A stretch of 64,000 nucleotides of DNA from assembly GCF_018991925.1 (NCBI RefSeq), contig NW_024711973.1, positions 46,001-110,000 on the forward strand, written 5' to 3'. The translations under genes were made by a program, and so were the position numbers. Under the pieces are notes generated by a model. The model was not told where the DNA came from. It searched no databases and saw only the letters and a list, made by a program, of their open reading frames with translations. This document shows positions 1-10,651 of the stretch, in pieces (position 1 is the stretch's first letter; every line of letters begins with the position of its first letter). The DNA is from Homarus americanus. Taxonomy: Eukaryota > Arthropoda > Malacostraca > Decapoda > Nephropidae.

Positions 1-703
1 ACACAGGTGGTGGTGGGGAGACAGATGGTGGTGGGACACAGGTGGTGGTGGGACACAGGTGGTGGGACACAGATGGTCGGGACACAGGTGGTGTGGGACA
101 GGTGGTGGTGGAACACTGATGGTGGTGAGACACAGGTGGTGGTAGGACACAGGTGGTGGTGGGACACTGATGGTGGTAGGACACAGGTGGTGGTGAGACA
201 CAGGTGGGTGGGGACACAGGTGGTAGGGACACTGGTGGTGGTGGGACACAGGTGGTGTGGGACACTGATGGACACAGATGGTGGGACACAGGTGGTGGGA
301 CACAGATGGTGGTAGGACACAGGTGGTGATGGGACACAGATGGTAGGAGACAGGATGGTGGTGGGACACTGGTAGGACACAGATGGTGGTAGGACACAGG
401 TGGTGGTGGGACACAGGTGGTGGTGGTATGACACACAGGTGGTGGTGGTGTGACACAGGTGGTGGTGGGACACAGGTGGTGGTGGGACACTGTTGGTGGT
501 GAGACACAGGTGGTAGTGGGACACAGATGGTGGTGGTGTGACAGGTGGTGGTGTGACACAGGTGGTGGTAGGACACAGATGGTGGTGGGACACAGGCGGT
601 GGTGGGACACAGGCGGTGGTGGGACACTGGTGGTGGTGGGACACTGGTGGTGGTGAGACACAGGTGGTGGTGGTGGTAAGACACAGGGTGATGGATGGCG
701 TGA
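1..703. repeat. GGTGGTGGTGGGACACA minisatellite
   Basis: The block is a G/T-rich minisatellite built from a roughly 17-bp motif (GGTGGTGGTGGGACACA) with variable numbers of GGT triplets and scattered A/C changes. It runs off the left edge of the window. Several forward frames stay open across parts of it, giving peptides rich in W, G, V and T. I treat those as artefacts of the repeat. Confidence 0.95.
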
Positions 704-748
704 GACTGACAGGGATGAAATATATTTATCACGCAAGCAAGCACACAC

Positions 749-832
749 GAAATAATAATAAAAACAATAATAAAAACAATAATAATAATAATAATAAATA
801 ATAATAATATAGATAATAATAATAATGATAAT
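749..832. repeat. AAT-rich microsatellite
   Basis: An imperfect AAT/AATAAA/AAC tract with GATAAT interruptions lies directly after the minisatellite. Confidence 0.9.
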
Positions 833-1113
833 AGTTATTTCAACGATAAATTAGCAGTACTCGGGGTCAGTATCCTCGGTATTTAAGGATCATTTCTTCC
901 CTGTTATAATGGTCGTGTCCGGGTTTATGGTCTTTCTCGCCGTCACATTACACATTCTTTTGAATAATTTTGGCATGTGTTAATGTCCTGAAAAAGTGAC
1001 TAGTGTCGTGTTGTGAGAACATTCGAGTCAAAGTCGTTGTCTTTATTACAAATAACGACGCGTGCACATATTTGGAGTCAACGTACACGTCAACTGGTGA
1101 CGCATAGCCGTTG

Positions 1114-1147
<34 letters not shown>
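1114..1147. repeat. (AC)n tract at the 3' end of LINE-A
   Basis: A pure AC run adjoins the 3' end of the minus-strand LINE. In the LINE sense direction it is a (GT)n tail, preceded by a short TAGTAAGTAGT segment that the plus-strand LINE-B also has before its own TG run. Confidence 0.95.
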
Positions 1148-1148
<1 letters not shown>

Positions 1149-3465
1149 CTTACTACTTTGCTGTCACTCGGAATCAAGTATGACGATCGTCCAGCTATGA
1201 TACAATGATATGAGTTATTCGGGATGTCACCTTCATTGGTGAGTTTTGAGGTGACTAAAGAGGCCGATAAGGAACTGGCATAGTCGTTAACATGAATTGA
1301 ACGTGTGGTTCTCCTCCAAGCGTTACGATGTGGAGTAATCGACTCCCAGGTGAGGGGGTTGATTTGACACATTTTCAGGTTTGTCTTAAGACTATCCTTA
1401 TACCTTTTCAGTTGCCCGCCGGCGTTACGTATACTATTCATTAAGTGACTGTAAAGTAGCTGCTTTGCCAGTCTTCTGTCGTCCATGCGGGTAACATGGC
1501 CAGTCCAGCATAGTTGTTCGTGGATAATGGTAGCCTCGATGCTCCTACACTTGGTATCAGCAAGAATACTGGCATTTGTTCTCTTGTCTTCCCAGCGAAC
1601 TCGGAGGATGGAACGTTGGTGAAAGTTTTTCGAGTGCCTTGAGGTGCCTCCTGTATGTGACCAATGTCTCGCTGCCATATAGCAGGGTGGGGAGGACCAC
1701 TGCTCGATATACGTGTAACTTTGTAGATAATTTCAGCTCCCTACAGCTGAAGACACGGTTTCGGAGTCTGCCAAAGGCTTGAGATGCATATCTGATCCGA
1801 TGCTGAATATCTTCATCGATGTCGGCGGTGGTGGACAGGTGGGAGCAGAGTTACCGAAAGTGGGTAACATTAGAGAGGGTAGTACCGTTAAGCTGGTTGG
1901 ATGGTGGAGGTGTGTCTGAACCAAAGAAGGTTGAAAGAGATTCTGAGTCTTACGTACAGTCGGCCACAAGAATGAAGACACACCTACGGTTCGTGTTTGA
2001 GACAAAATATCTGGTAACATTGTCCTGAACAGAACAGACAAAATTACAAAATGACTTGTAATTTATGTTTTATTCCTACATATATGTTAGAAATATATTT
2101 GTTGTGAATATTTTTCTAGTATCTTGTGTTTATATTACAAGTAATATATTGTATCCAATGGTAATAAACTTGTTGCCGAATGGGATTGCAGGTATCGTAC
2201 AGCTCCCTCCTCCTCCCCACTTTTTCTCTTACCCTACTTTATTTACTAATGTTTGGATTAGTAAGGGAAAGAAGAGGAGTAAATAGAAGAATAAAGGAGA
2301 AACAGAAAATAGCAGTTAGAGATAACAGGTGGGGGGAGCTGAGTTTCATCATCTGTCTGGATGCGCAGTTTCAACGTTACCAGACCATTTTCGGACCTTA
2401 CAGCTACAGTGTGTATACTTATTCCTGTGGCCGACTGTACATTCACCTCAAGGCCGAAATGTGTATACGCATCTGCGTAAGTGTTCATGATCTCCTGTAG
2501 GTCGTGTTCAGTGTGAGCAACAAGGGTGAGGTCGTCTGCACACTGAAGTTCAGTAATGGAAGCTGCCGACACCTTTGTTCTTGCCTGGAGACGTCTTATG
2601 TTGAAAAGACCCTTCATCCGGTACTAGATGTCCACCCCGCCGGCTAAGTTGGCAGTGGCATGAGTAAGAAAGGCAGCCAAGAAAATGGAAAAAGAGAGTT
2701 GGTGCCAGTACGCACCCTTGTTTAACCCCCGTTTGGATGGGGAAGAATTCAAACTGGGTGCCAGTGTGCAGGACACTGCCGTTCATGCCATCGTGGAGTT
2801 GCCTCAGAACGACGATGAATTTTGGGGGCAGTCAAAACGGCTGAGGGTCCGCCAGAGGGCTTGCCTGTTGACGAAGTCGAAGGCCTTGGTCAGGTTGATG
2901 AAAGCCATGTACAGGTCACGACGCTGTTTTCTGCACTTTTCCTGTATCTAGCGGGCAGCACAGATCATGTCAGTGGTGCCACGTGATGGTGTAAAACCAC
3001 ATTGAGATTCTGGAAGGAAGTTTCCGCCTCAGGAAGAATTATATTTAGGAGGACTCGGGCAATAATCTTGCCAGCTACGGACAACGACAACACCGAGATC
3101 CCACGGTAGTGTCACAGTCTGACCGGTCTCCCTTATTCTTATAGATATTGATGATGGAGGCGTCTTTAAAAGCTTGGGGGATTTCCTCCTTTTCCCATAT
3201 ATTTTCCAGGAGAGAGTGGAGACGGCTGGTAAGTAGAGGTTCTCATGCTTTATACACATCGGCTGGGATTCCATCAGGCCCTGAGGCTTCGTTATTTTTC
3301 ATCCGTTTGACGGCAGTAGCTCTCCATCCAGGGATGGAGGATAGCCGAGTTGGGTCAGCTCTGGATGCTGATGGACCTGCTGCGTGGTCAGGACATCCAC
3401 ATCAGTGTTTCGTTTGAGCAGTGAATGGTAGTACTCTTTCCAGCGCTGAAGGAGGCCTTCATCTC
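1148..3465 (-). mobile_element. LINE-A: 5'-truncated non-LTR retrotransposon, RT to 3' end
   Basis: The minus strand carries a decayed non-LTR retrotransposon ORF2. Read in the sense direction it starts just before the reverse transcriptase domain, at the GAAGGCCTCC segment also found at 36,692 in LINE-B. It then holds the RT region (GVKQGCVLAPTLF motif near 2,730-2,690; a CADD in place of the usual YADD near 2,540), and a C-terminal segment with WEDKRTNASI, IEATIIHEQL and WTGHVTRMDD between 1,600 and 1,480. Compared with LINE-B the C-terminal zinc-finger-like part is deleted near 1,260-1,310. The copy contains stops and frameshifts and is inactive. A small TIR element splits it at 1,957-2,437. 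RVT_1-type RT is clear, but I could not assign the LINE clade from sequence alone. Confidence 0.9.
1957..2437. mobile_element. Non-autonomous Tc1/mariner-like TIR element (MITE) nested in LINE-A
   Basis: The 481-bp insert has imperfect terminal inverted repeats of about 75 bp: CAGTCGGCCACA at 1,957 matches the inverted right end at 2,437, and similarity continues inward to a GGTAAC motif on both sides. It is flanked by TA at 1,955-1,956 and 2,438-2,439. Removing the insert and one TA restores the LINE sequence seen at about 37,700 in LINE-B without a gap. A TA duplication and CAGT-type ends fit the IS630-Tc1-mariner superfamily. No transposase is encoded, so it is a MITE-like derivative. The centre is AT-rich with a purine/pyrimidine inverted stretch. 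Confidence 0.9.
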
Positions 3466-3532
3466 TCACACACACACACACACACCCCCACCACACACAC
3501 ACACACACACACACCACACACACACACACACA
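3466..3532. repeat. (CA)n tract at the 5' end of LINE-A
   Basis: The CA run is interrupted by CCCCCAC and CCA and adjoins the 5'-truncated end of LINE-A. In the LINE sense direction it reads (GT)n, the same motif that flanks the 3' end. Confidence 0.95.
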
Positions 3533-4285
3533 TTCGCTCTTGTTGCTCTTTAGTAGAGATCTAACGCGATCACGGACCAGAGGAAGATGTATAGATATAG
3601 CCAATGAGATATATACAGTAAATACAGATCGGATTAAGATATATAGTAAATATATATATATATACATAGATGCAGGCTGGGGGGAGATATATTGACTCGA
3701 GTGAGCGATATATAGCTATAAACCAAATAGGGATGCATATACAATATACTGTAGTCTAGACACATAGTTGCAAACAGCTCTTGGCGTCTCTCGCTCAGCT
3801 CGCCCAGTTGACTCGATTACCGAGTAGTGTGTGAGAGACCACCAGCACCTATACTAGAACGAGGCCATTGAGGAGTGAGGACCCTTCCGGCACTTGCCTG
3901 CCCCCAGCTGAAGCCGTTCCTAATTACCAAACAAAACGTGGAACTCGCAGATCGTATTAGATGTTCTCTTGATGTAGTCAGAATGTGATTATCAAGAATG
4001 TTGCAAACTAGTGCAATGCAGAGAGCATTACCGTTCAACACGGTAGACCATTAACGTTTGGCTAATATATGATATAATACGGGCAATTACCAGAATTACA
4101 GGAGTTTGAAATGCAATACGACTACACCAACCTCCTGCAGCAGGATGCAGTACCGCAAATCACGCAAATTGTGAAGTTTTGGTGGATTGACTGTATTGCC
4201 TTCCTCTGGCATATTCCAGACACAGTTTGGCAGAGTTTATCCTGACACGTGTGTATGTACGACTGGTCTAACACTTACTCGAGAA
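3533..4285. other. Unassigned sequence
   Basis: I see no gene or repeat family here beyond a short TA run near 3,650-3,663. The only open frames are short and lack recognisable motifs. Confidence 0.5.
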
Positions 4286-4500
4286 GGTGCCAACATATAC
4301 CGGGGAGGAGGAAGGGAGGGAAGGTGCTGACTTATACCGAGGGAGAAGGAAAAGGAGGAGGTGGAAGATACGGACTTATACCGGGGAGGAGAAGGAGGGG
4401 GGGAGGTGCCAGCATATACCTGGGAGGGGTAGGAGGGGGGAGGTGCTGACTTGGGGGAAGGTGCCAACATATACCGGGGAGGAGGAGGAGGAGGAGGAGG
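4286..4500. repeat. Diverged purine-rich minisatellite
   Basis: About six diverged units start with GGTGCCAACATATACC or GGTGCTGACTTATACC. Each is followed by a GGGGAGGAGGA-type purine stretch of variable length. Confidence 0.8.
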
Positions 4501-5066
4501 GCAACCCCATAAACGTGTGTATTTACAGTTCTTAGGCGAAAGTACTGGTCTAGAAATTTATCATAATATCGTGAAGGTGCTGCCTTAACACAGGTGTAAT
4601 AGAAACGACAACAACAACACGTCTGTATATTGTAGAAACCACCAGACGCTTAAAGTCTAACTCAGATATTTTTTGTCTACTTAAGTGTCTAATATGTTTT
4701 AACAGTTATTCATAAACGTTTCATCAGTGTCGAAATTTGTCGAGTAATTTGTCCAGTCAGCCTTTTATTACTAAGTTATCTCATTAATGGACAAGTTTCA
4801 CACGGGCGAGGCTCTCAGAGTTTTGTTTTCTCAGCTCCCCTCCATCATCCTGTTATATGTTTGCTGAGAAAGAGGAGGGTAAATTCTGAGAGGTATTGAG
4901 AGCAGTACAGTATACTAATTAAGATGATGATGTTAATAGATAAATGCCCTGAACTCTTTTGTCTTTGTATTGTTTTAAGTGAGTTTGGTTCCTTAGTTAT
5001 CGACTTGGTTTGAAAAATTACTTCAAGAATCGTGGCAGCTTAGGCACTTATACATGCACATTCTGG
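4501..5066. other. Unassigned AT-rich sequence
   Basis: No coding, RNA or repeat signal was recognised in this stretch. Confidence 0.5.
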
Positions 5067-5435
5067 CACACTCCATCCCTCTCCCCCTCCCCTTTCCTTT
5101 TTCCTTCTTCCTCCTCCCCTTCTTCTATTCACCCTCTCATCCCCCCCCCCTTTCATCATCCTCCTCCTGCTCCTGTTCTTTCCCTCTTCCTCTTTCCCAT
5201 TTCTTCAACTCGCCCTCCTATTCACATAGTATTTCTCCCCCTTCACCTCCTTCCCATAGTCTTTCTCCTCTTTCACTTAGTCTTTCTCCTCCTTCACATA
5301 GTCTTTCTCCTTCTTCACCTCCTTCACATAATCTTTCTCCCCCTTCACCTCCTTCACATAGTCTTTCACCTCCTTCACATAGTCTTTCTCCTCTTCCTCC
5401 CCCTCTTCCTCCTCCTCTACCTCCTTTTCAGTACC
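5067..5435. repeat. Polypyrimidine tract with CTTCACATAGT units
   Basis: The plus strand is almost pure C/T. From about 5,215 to 5,400 a unit of the form CTCCTTCACATAGTCTTTCT recurs with variable spacing. Long open frames here (S, P, L, F-rich) only reflect the composition. Confidence 0.9.
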
Positions 5436-5517
5436 GTGAAATGTGTACTTATCTCCGGTATATTCTCCAGGTATACTGTATAGAAATATTACACATAGTT
5501 TTCAAGCCAGACACGAT

Positions 5518-6134
5518 GAAGTGGGAGGAGGAGGGAGGAGGAGGAGAGGAGGAGGGAGGAGGAGGGAGGAGGAGGAGGAGGAGGAGGAGGAGGAGGAGGA
5601 GGAGAGGAGAGGAGGAGGAGGGAGGGAGGAGGGAGGGAGGAGGAGGAGGAGGGAGGAGGAGGGAGGAGGAGGAGGAGGAGGAGGAGGAGGAGGGGAGGAG
5701 AGGAGGAGGAGGAGGAGGAGGAGGAGGAGGAGGAGGAGGAGGAGGAGGGAGGAGGAGGAGAGAGGAGGAGGAGGAGGAGAGGAGGAGGAGGAGGAGGAGG
5801 AGGAGGAGGAGGAGGAGGAGGAGGAGAGGAGGGAGGAGGAGAGGAGGAGGAGGAGGAGGAGGAGGAGGAGGGAGGAGGAGAGGAGGAGGAGGGAGGAGGA
5901 GGAGGTGAGGAGGAGGAGGAGGAGGAGGAGGAGGAGGAGGGGAGGGAGGAGGAGGAGGGAGGAGGAGGAGGGAGGAGGAGGAGGGAGGAGGAGGAGGAGG
6001 AGGAGAGAGTGAGGGAGGAGGAGGAGGAGGAGGAGGAGGAGGAGGAGGGAGGAGGAGGAGGAGGAGGAGGAGGAGGAGGAGGGAGGAGGAGGAGGAGAGG
6101 AGGAGGAGGAGGAGAGGAGAGAGGAGAGGAGGAC
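5518..6134. repeat. (GGA)n polypurine tract of about 0.6 kb
   Basis: The plus strand is essentially all G and A, mainly GGA triplets with GGGA and GAGA interruptions. Both strands stay open for long distances (E/G/R-rich on plus, S/P/L-rich on minus), as expected of any triplet repeat. I do not call a gene. Confidence 0.97.
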
Positions 6135-6185
6135 TATCAGGGAGAGGAAAAATGTGGAAAATGTAAGAGTGTTGACAGTGGTTCA

Positions 6186-6475
6186 GTGTCTTCATCTTCT
6201 TCCTCCTCCTTCTCCCTCCTACCTCTTCTTCTTCTTCTGCTACCTCTCCCTTTTCCTCCTCCCTGCTTTTTCCTACACCTCCTTCTCATCCTCCTCTTCT
6301 TACATCCCTTTTCCTTTTCTCCCTTCCTCCTCCTCCTATTTCTTACCCTACGCCCTCCTCCTCTTCCCTCTTTCCCAACTCCTCCTCCTCCTCCTCCCTC
6401 TTTCCCAACTCCCTCCACCTACCTCTTTCCCAACTCCCTCCACCTCCTCTTCCTCCTCTTCTTTCTTGCCTCTTC
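6186..6475. repeat. Polypyrimidine tract (CTT/CCT)
   Basis: This C/T-rich stretch of CTTCTTCCTCCTCC-type sequence begins about 50 bp after the polypurine tract. It includes a repeated TTTCCCAACTCC unit at 6,367-6,440. Confidence 0.9.
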
Positions 6476-6639
6476 AGGTTTGTTATTTGTGGATCTTACG
6501 ACTCATAAACTTTTAACAAGAAGCAAGGAAGCACCTCCGGCGGGTACGACCACCACCCCCCTCCCTCCTCCTCCTCCTCCTGTTCTTCTTCCTCTTCTTC
6601 ACTTCCTCCTCTTTCTCGCTATCACAAGCACAGGCGCTA

Positions 6640-6870
6640 CTTTCACAAACACGGATTTCGAAATCACGGCCTTGACTTTCATAAATACGGACGACTCTCT
6701 TAGAAACACGGACTATACTCGTATGTTTTACATCCTCACACTTTACTGCCACAACCACGGACTTTACTTACACAACCACGGACATTACGGACACAACCAC
6801 CGACTTTATTGCCACAACCACGGACTTTATTGCCACAAGCGCGGTACTAACTGAGACAGCCACGGACTTC
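6640..6870. repeat. Diverged 21-bp tandem repeat
   Basis: Units resemble ACTTTATTGCCACAACCACGG and are best preserved at 6,745-6,845, decaying outward. A 21-bp unit is a multiple of three, so one frame stays open with a CHNHGLY-type peptide repeat. Confidence 0.85.
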
Positions 6871-7140
6871 ACCTTGAGCAGTACAGACTTAACTTAATCC
6901 ACACTCACGAACTGCTCTCTTAAAAAGCACAGAACTCAACCTTAGACAATATTATCAAAAGTTTTCTTCATATTATTGCAGGAAAAATATTTTTCATTGA
7001 TTAATATTTCTCTTACTGTATAAACTCCAACGGTCTAATTTTATTTTCCTTCCTTCCCAGAATCTTTTTCCAGTCCATCTGGGTCGAGATTAATCATATA
7101 ACTTTTAATTGAGAGAAAGTGAATGAAAGAATGACACAAA

Positions 7141-7460
7141 AAAGCCCTGGGTGGGTGTGTCCTAGGAGGTGATGGGCGTGGTTTAGCGTCAGGGAAGGGA
7201 TGTGGGCGCGTCCTAGGAGACGGTGGGCGTGGTTTGATGTCAGGAAGGCGGTGGACGTGGCCTAGCGTCTGGGAGGGGATGGACGTGGCCTGGGGTAGTG
7301 GTTATGAGCGTATCTTTTAGGGCCAGGGAGGTGGTGGGTATGTCTTGGTGGAAGGTGATGCGTGTGTTTTTGAGTTGGTGGGCGTGTCCCGGAAGGTGGT
7401 GGGTGGGCAATTGGGCATGTCCCGGAAGTTAGTGGATGGGTGTGTTCTTGGAGGGAGTGA
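7141..7460. repeat. Diverged G/T-rich minisatellite
   Basis: Units of about 30-36 bp centre on GGTGGGCGTGGYYTAGCGTC and GGTGGGYGTGTCC. They have diverged strongly. Confidence 0.75.
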
Positions 7461-8381
7461 GCGTGAAGTATTGTACCCTTCCAGCTCTTAAGAGTGATCT
7501 AGTGAATTTATTCCAGTATTCCATCCCTTCAGAGCTGCCATGTGAGGCTGTTTCCGTGCTTCACTACTTCAGAAGAAAACGAAATGGATTCTTCCAGTCA
7601 CCCAGATATTTGCTGTGAAAGATTTTCCTGCCTTTGAGGTGCCAGGACAGATGGATTCAGTACCACCCATTCAAAGATTGTGTTGGTAATGTTCCAGCAT
7701 GCCAGCCTTTCGGAGGTAGCAAGGGAGGTGTACCAGTGTTCCAGCCTCATGGGAGATGCCTCCAGCTCTCCGGGGTTACCAATGATAAAGTTCCCGTGTG
7801 CCAACTTCCCTGAGAGGTTCTTAGTTAAACCGACTCTGTGATTAGGGACTCAAAGCTCTGGTCTGATCCCTACGTTCCGGGATTACGACTAATATGTGTC
7901 TTCATCTATATATATAAATTAGATTCCAGATACAATGTTTTTCTGTCGAAGTATTTGTTGGCGCAACTTTATCTTACTCGATTCGTATTTAACATAACTC
8001 TAGTACCATGAATGAAATGCATCTAATCCACATTTTCATTCACTCATAAACTGAATGTGATTTCGGATGTTTTGTTTATAATTCTGTAAATTTCTTGTCT
8101 TCAGTTTGATTAAATATTTAGCCGGTGTGGTGTTGATAACATTGGTCCACATATTAGTGCACATTCAAAAGTTTACTTGGGATTGGTAGTCTCGCAGGTA
8201 TTAGCTTATCATTTTCATTAATTAGACTGTGTGGAAAAAATAGACTTTGCTCTTCTTATAGAGAGGAAAGGTGGTCTTATTTATATTGTTTTCATAATAG
8301 CTTAAGGCGCCATTCTTCTGCCGCTACTCTTAATAATATTTTCCTTTGTCTGAACTTACTGATGATGTCGAATGGTATGTA
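7461..8381. other. Unassigned sequence
   Basis: From 7,590 to 7,830 there are loosely repeated phrases ending in TTCCAG or GCCAG. Otherwise I recognise nothing. Confidence 0.4.
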
Positions 8382-9761
8382 CAGTCACAATCCAAAGTTT
8401 CGACACCCCCCTGGCTGGGTGTTCGCCGAGGCCGGGGTTGAGGTAAAGCTGGGTGATCTGAAGAAGACATTCCACCACCACAACACTTCGAGACTCTCAG
8501 CACACGAGCATGGAAGGAAAATTTTTACGAATTTTGACATGACCAACACCTGTATAACAAAATTTAATTCATAACATTGTTGGCACACATAACAATAGCA
8601 AGTTAGGAGTGAGGCATGAGAAACTTGGGCTGCTCTCGACCCAGTTATGAAATATGAATATTGATAAACATCACGTGTTGATGGACTAAAAGTATCGTGA
8701 CACAGTAGACTTGCTGATCACCATAAGCTGACTGATTTCATTAATTGATTTTCCACCCTGATAGTGACCCACTATCAGAGGTCTGTTGGCTATCACCTCC
8801 AGGCGATTGGCTCGAGTGTTAGGTGGACGTAGCCCACGTCCTCCAGCCAGAATTTCCATATCTGTTGGAAATTACAGTAGCTCCAAGTTACCAAACACCA
8901 TGATTAGGACGTCATAGATATTTATCATTCAGGTGAAAAATAAAAAAAATAATCATAAGCGTAACTAGTTGTAATATTGGTGACCTCTGTGCCATAACTC
9001 TCATAATCCGAGACATTATGAAGTTAAATTTAAAAACTAAAGCAGCAGTAGACAGGAAACAAGGCAAGTGACCAAGAAGTAGTCACTAATGATGACCCAC
9101 GGCCAGGCATCTACGCTGGGGTCGAGGTCTTCGGCAAAGTCGCTGCTCCGGACCAGACAAAAATTGTTTGGGTGATACCATGACTAAAGTGAATTGCAAC
9201 ATTCAAAGCCAAACTACTCCAATGTAGTTACTGATACACCATTAAATATTGTAAACATGACTATATGAATTCCTAGTATGTGTAAAACCATAATATTCCC
9301 AGGGTTATGGTAATATCTATACATGTATAGGCCACACCTTCTCGACTGACCGCTCACTCCCTCTTGACGAAATTCGGCCACCGGCCAGCCTTTATATAGG
9401 CTGCCCTGATGATTCATGTGTAATACGAGGACTCGCATCTCGTGGTTCCAAGCCAGTGTTTAGGGACCGGGCAAAGTTTTTCATGTTCCAATCTTAACAT
9501 GTTATTGTTATGTGTGGCAACAATGTTATGAATGCATTTGTTATGCAAGTTTTTGCCATGTCAAAGTTCGTAATAAGTTCCTTCCTGTGCTCGTGTGCTA
9601 CGAGTCTCGGAGTGTTGTGGTGGTGGAATGTGAACCTCACCATCGTAGTGCCTCGTTACCATATTGCTGAACTAGTCTGCGTCCGATCACCCAGCCTTAC
9701 CTCAACCCTGGCCTCGGCGAACACTCAGCCAGGGGGGTGTCGAAACTTTGGATTGTGACTG
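8382..9761. mobile_element. Tc1/mariner-like DNA transposon with long TIRs
   Basis: The element is 1,380 bp. Its ends are exact inverted copies for about 35 bases (CAGTCACAATCCAAAGTTTC at 8,382 and the complement at 9,742-9,761). Inverted similarity continues to about 8,599 on the left and 9,501 on the right, with an extra stretch of about 50 bp in the right arm. It is flanked by TA on both sides (8,380-8,381 and 9,762-9,763), the target duplication of the Tc1/mariner superfamily. A helix-turn-helix remnant of the transposase lies inside on the minus strand. The catalytic domain is absent, so this copy is non-autonomous. Confidence 0.9.
8686..8859 (-). pseudogene. Transposase N-terminal helix-turn-helix remnant
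   Basis: The 57-codon frame begins at ATG on the minus strand and ends at a TAG just before the left TIR. Its second half (PLIVGHYQGGKSINEISQL then SKSTVSRYF) has the pattern of the first DNA-binding helix-turn-helix of Tc1/mariner transposases, which in the family binds the TIRs. The second HTH and the DDE/DDD catalytic domain that should follow, about 280 residues, are missing. The location inside TA-flanked TIRs supports the assignment. It may instead be a once-complete gene deleted by an abortive gap repair event. That is an inference. Confidence 0.7.
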
Positions 9762-10333
9762 TACAATCGGTAAAACACTACCGCACAGGTGGGATCCGAT
9801 GATTTTCTAACTGAACATTCCCGTTGTCTCGCGAAGGTTGGTAGGCCTGAATTTGAGACATTTCGTACTTAATTTGGTAGGCCGAAATTAGCTATTTCAT
9901 TGACAATATTGAATTACTTTGTTACAATATGACTGGAGAGTTTCAGTATATATAGATAAGTTAAACTGTATGTTATATTAAATGTTCCACACACCGTGGA
10001 CTACAGTAACCATGGACGTGGATGCGTTGCCATATAGGAATGCATTATATGTTTGGCAGATTTAGTGGATATAGTAAAGGTATAAGATTATTTTGCAACC
10101 GAATTTCGAATCTGTATTTGTATTGTTACTTCACTTTGGGCTAATGCCACATTATGTCATTCTTTATTTGTATTGGAAAATATACCATGCTGTTTTGAAA
10201 CATCTGAATAGCTCCACAGTTTCGCATACCGTCATAATGGAACCCGGCCACAGGGGCCTTTTTGAAACACTTTGTTTGTAGTGTCAGTTTGTTTCGTGCA
10301 GGAATTGTAACGGTAGTTTTTTTTTTACCGTGT
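9762..10333. other. Unassigned sequence
   Basis: No gene or repeat recognised apart from a poly-T run at 10,317-10,326. Confidence 0.4.
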
Positions 10334-10570
10334 GTACACTCAACTACTGTACCCATTATAAATAGATGTAACTGTACACTCTCAACAAAAAACTTCTCCA
10401 ACACCTGGGCCCGGTGGATGTGAGAATGAACAGAATGGGGATTGTCATCTTGGAATGGTTTCAGATTCTTCGTTCATTTTTTTTTTCAGATTGCATAGTG
10501 CTTATAGTGTTCTTGAAGTTTTTGTTGAGAGTGTACAGTTGCCTCTATTTATAACGGGCACAGTGGTTGA
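10334..10570. repeat. Inverted repeat pair with mariner-like ends
   Basis: The arm at 10,334-10,395 is the reverse complement, with about 15-20% mismatches, of the arm at 10,516-10,570. Both contain TACAGTTRCMTCTATTTATA followed by AYGGGYACAGT. The arms enclose about 120 bp. A third, shorter arm at 11,469-11,499 has the same orientation as the first. The TACAGT ends suggest TIRs of Tc1/mariner-like copies, possibly two overlapping insertions. Confidence 0.6.
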
Positions 10571-10651
10571 CGTGTTTTGTGAGATGTGATACAGCTGTTT
10601 GTAGTAAAACAAGCAGAATGGGCAGAACTAACATCGTTATAGTAACCAGAC

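Noticed and set aside
5054..6854. Long open frames rich in S/P/L/F, E/G/R and their antisense partners
   Set aside because: They follow directly from polypurine and polypyrimidine triplet repeats, stay open in several frames and on both strands, and show no domain.
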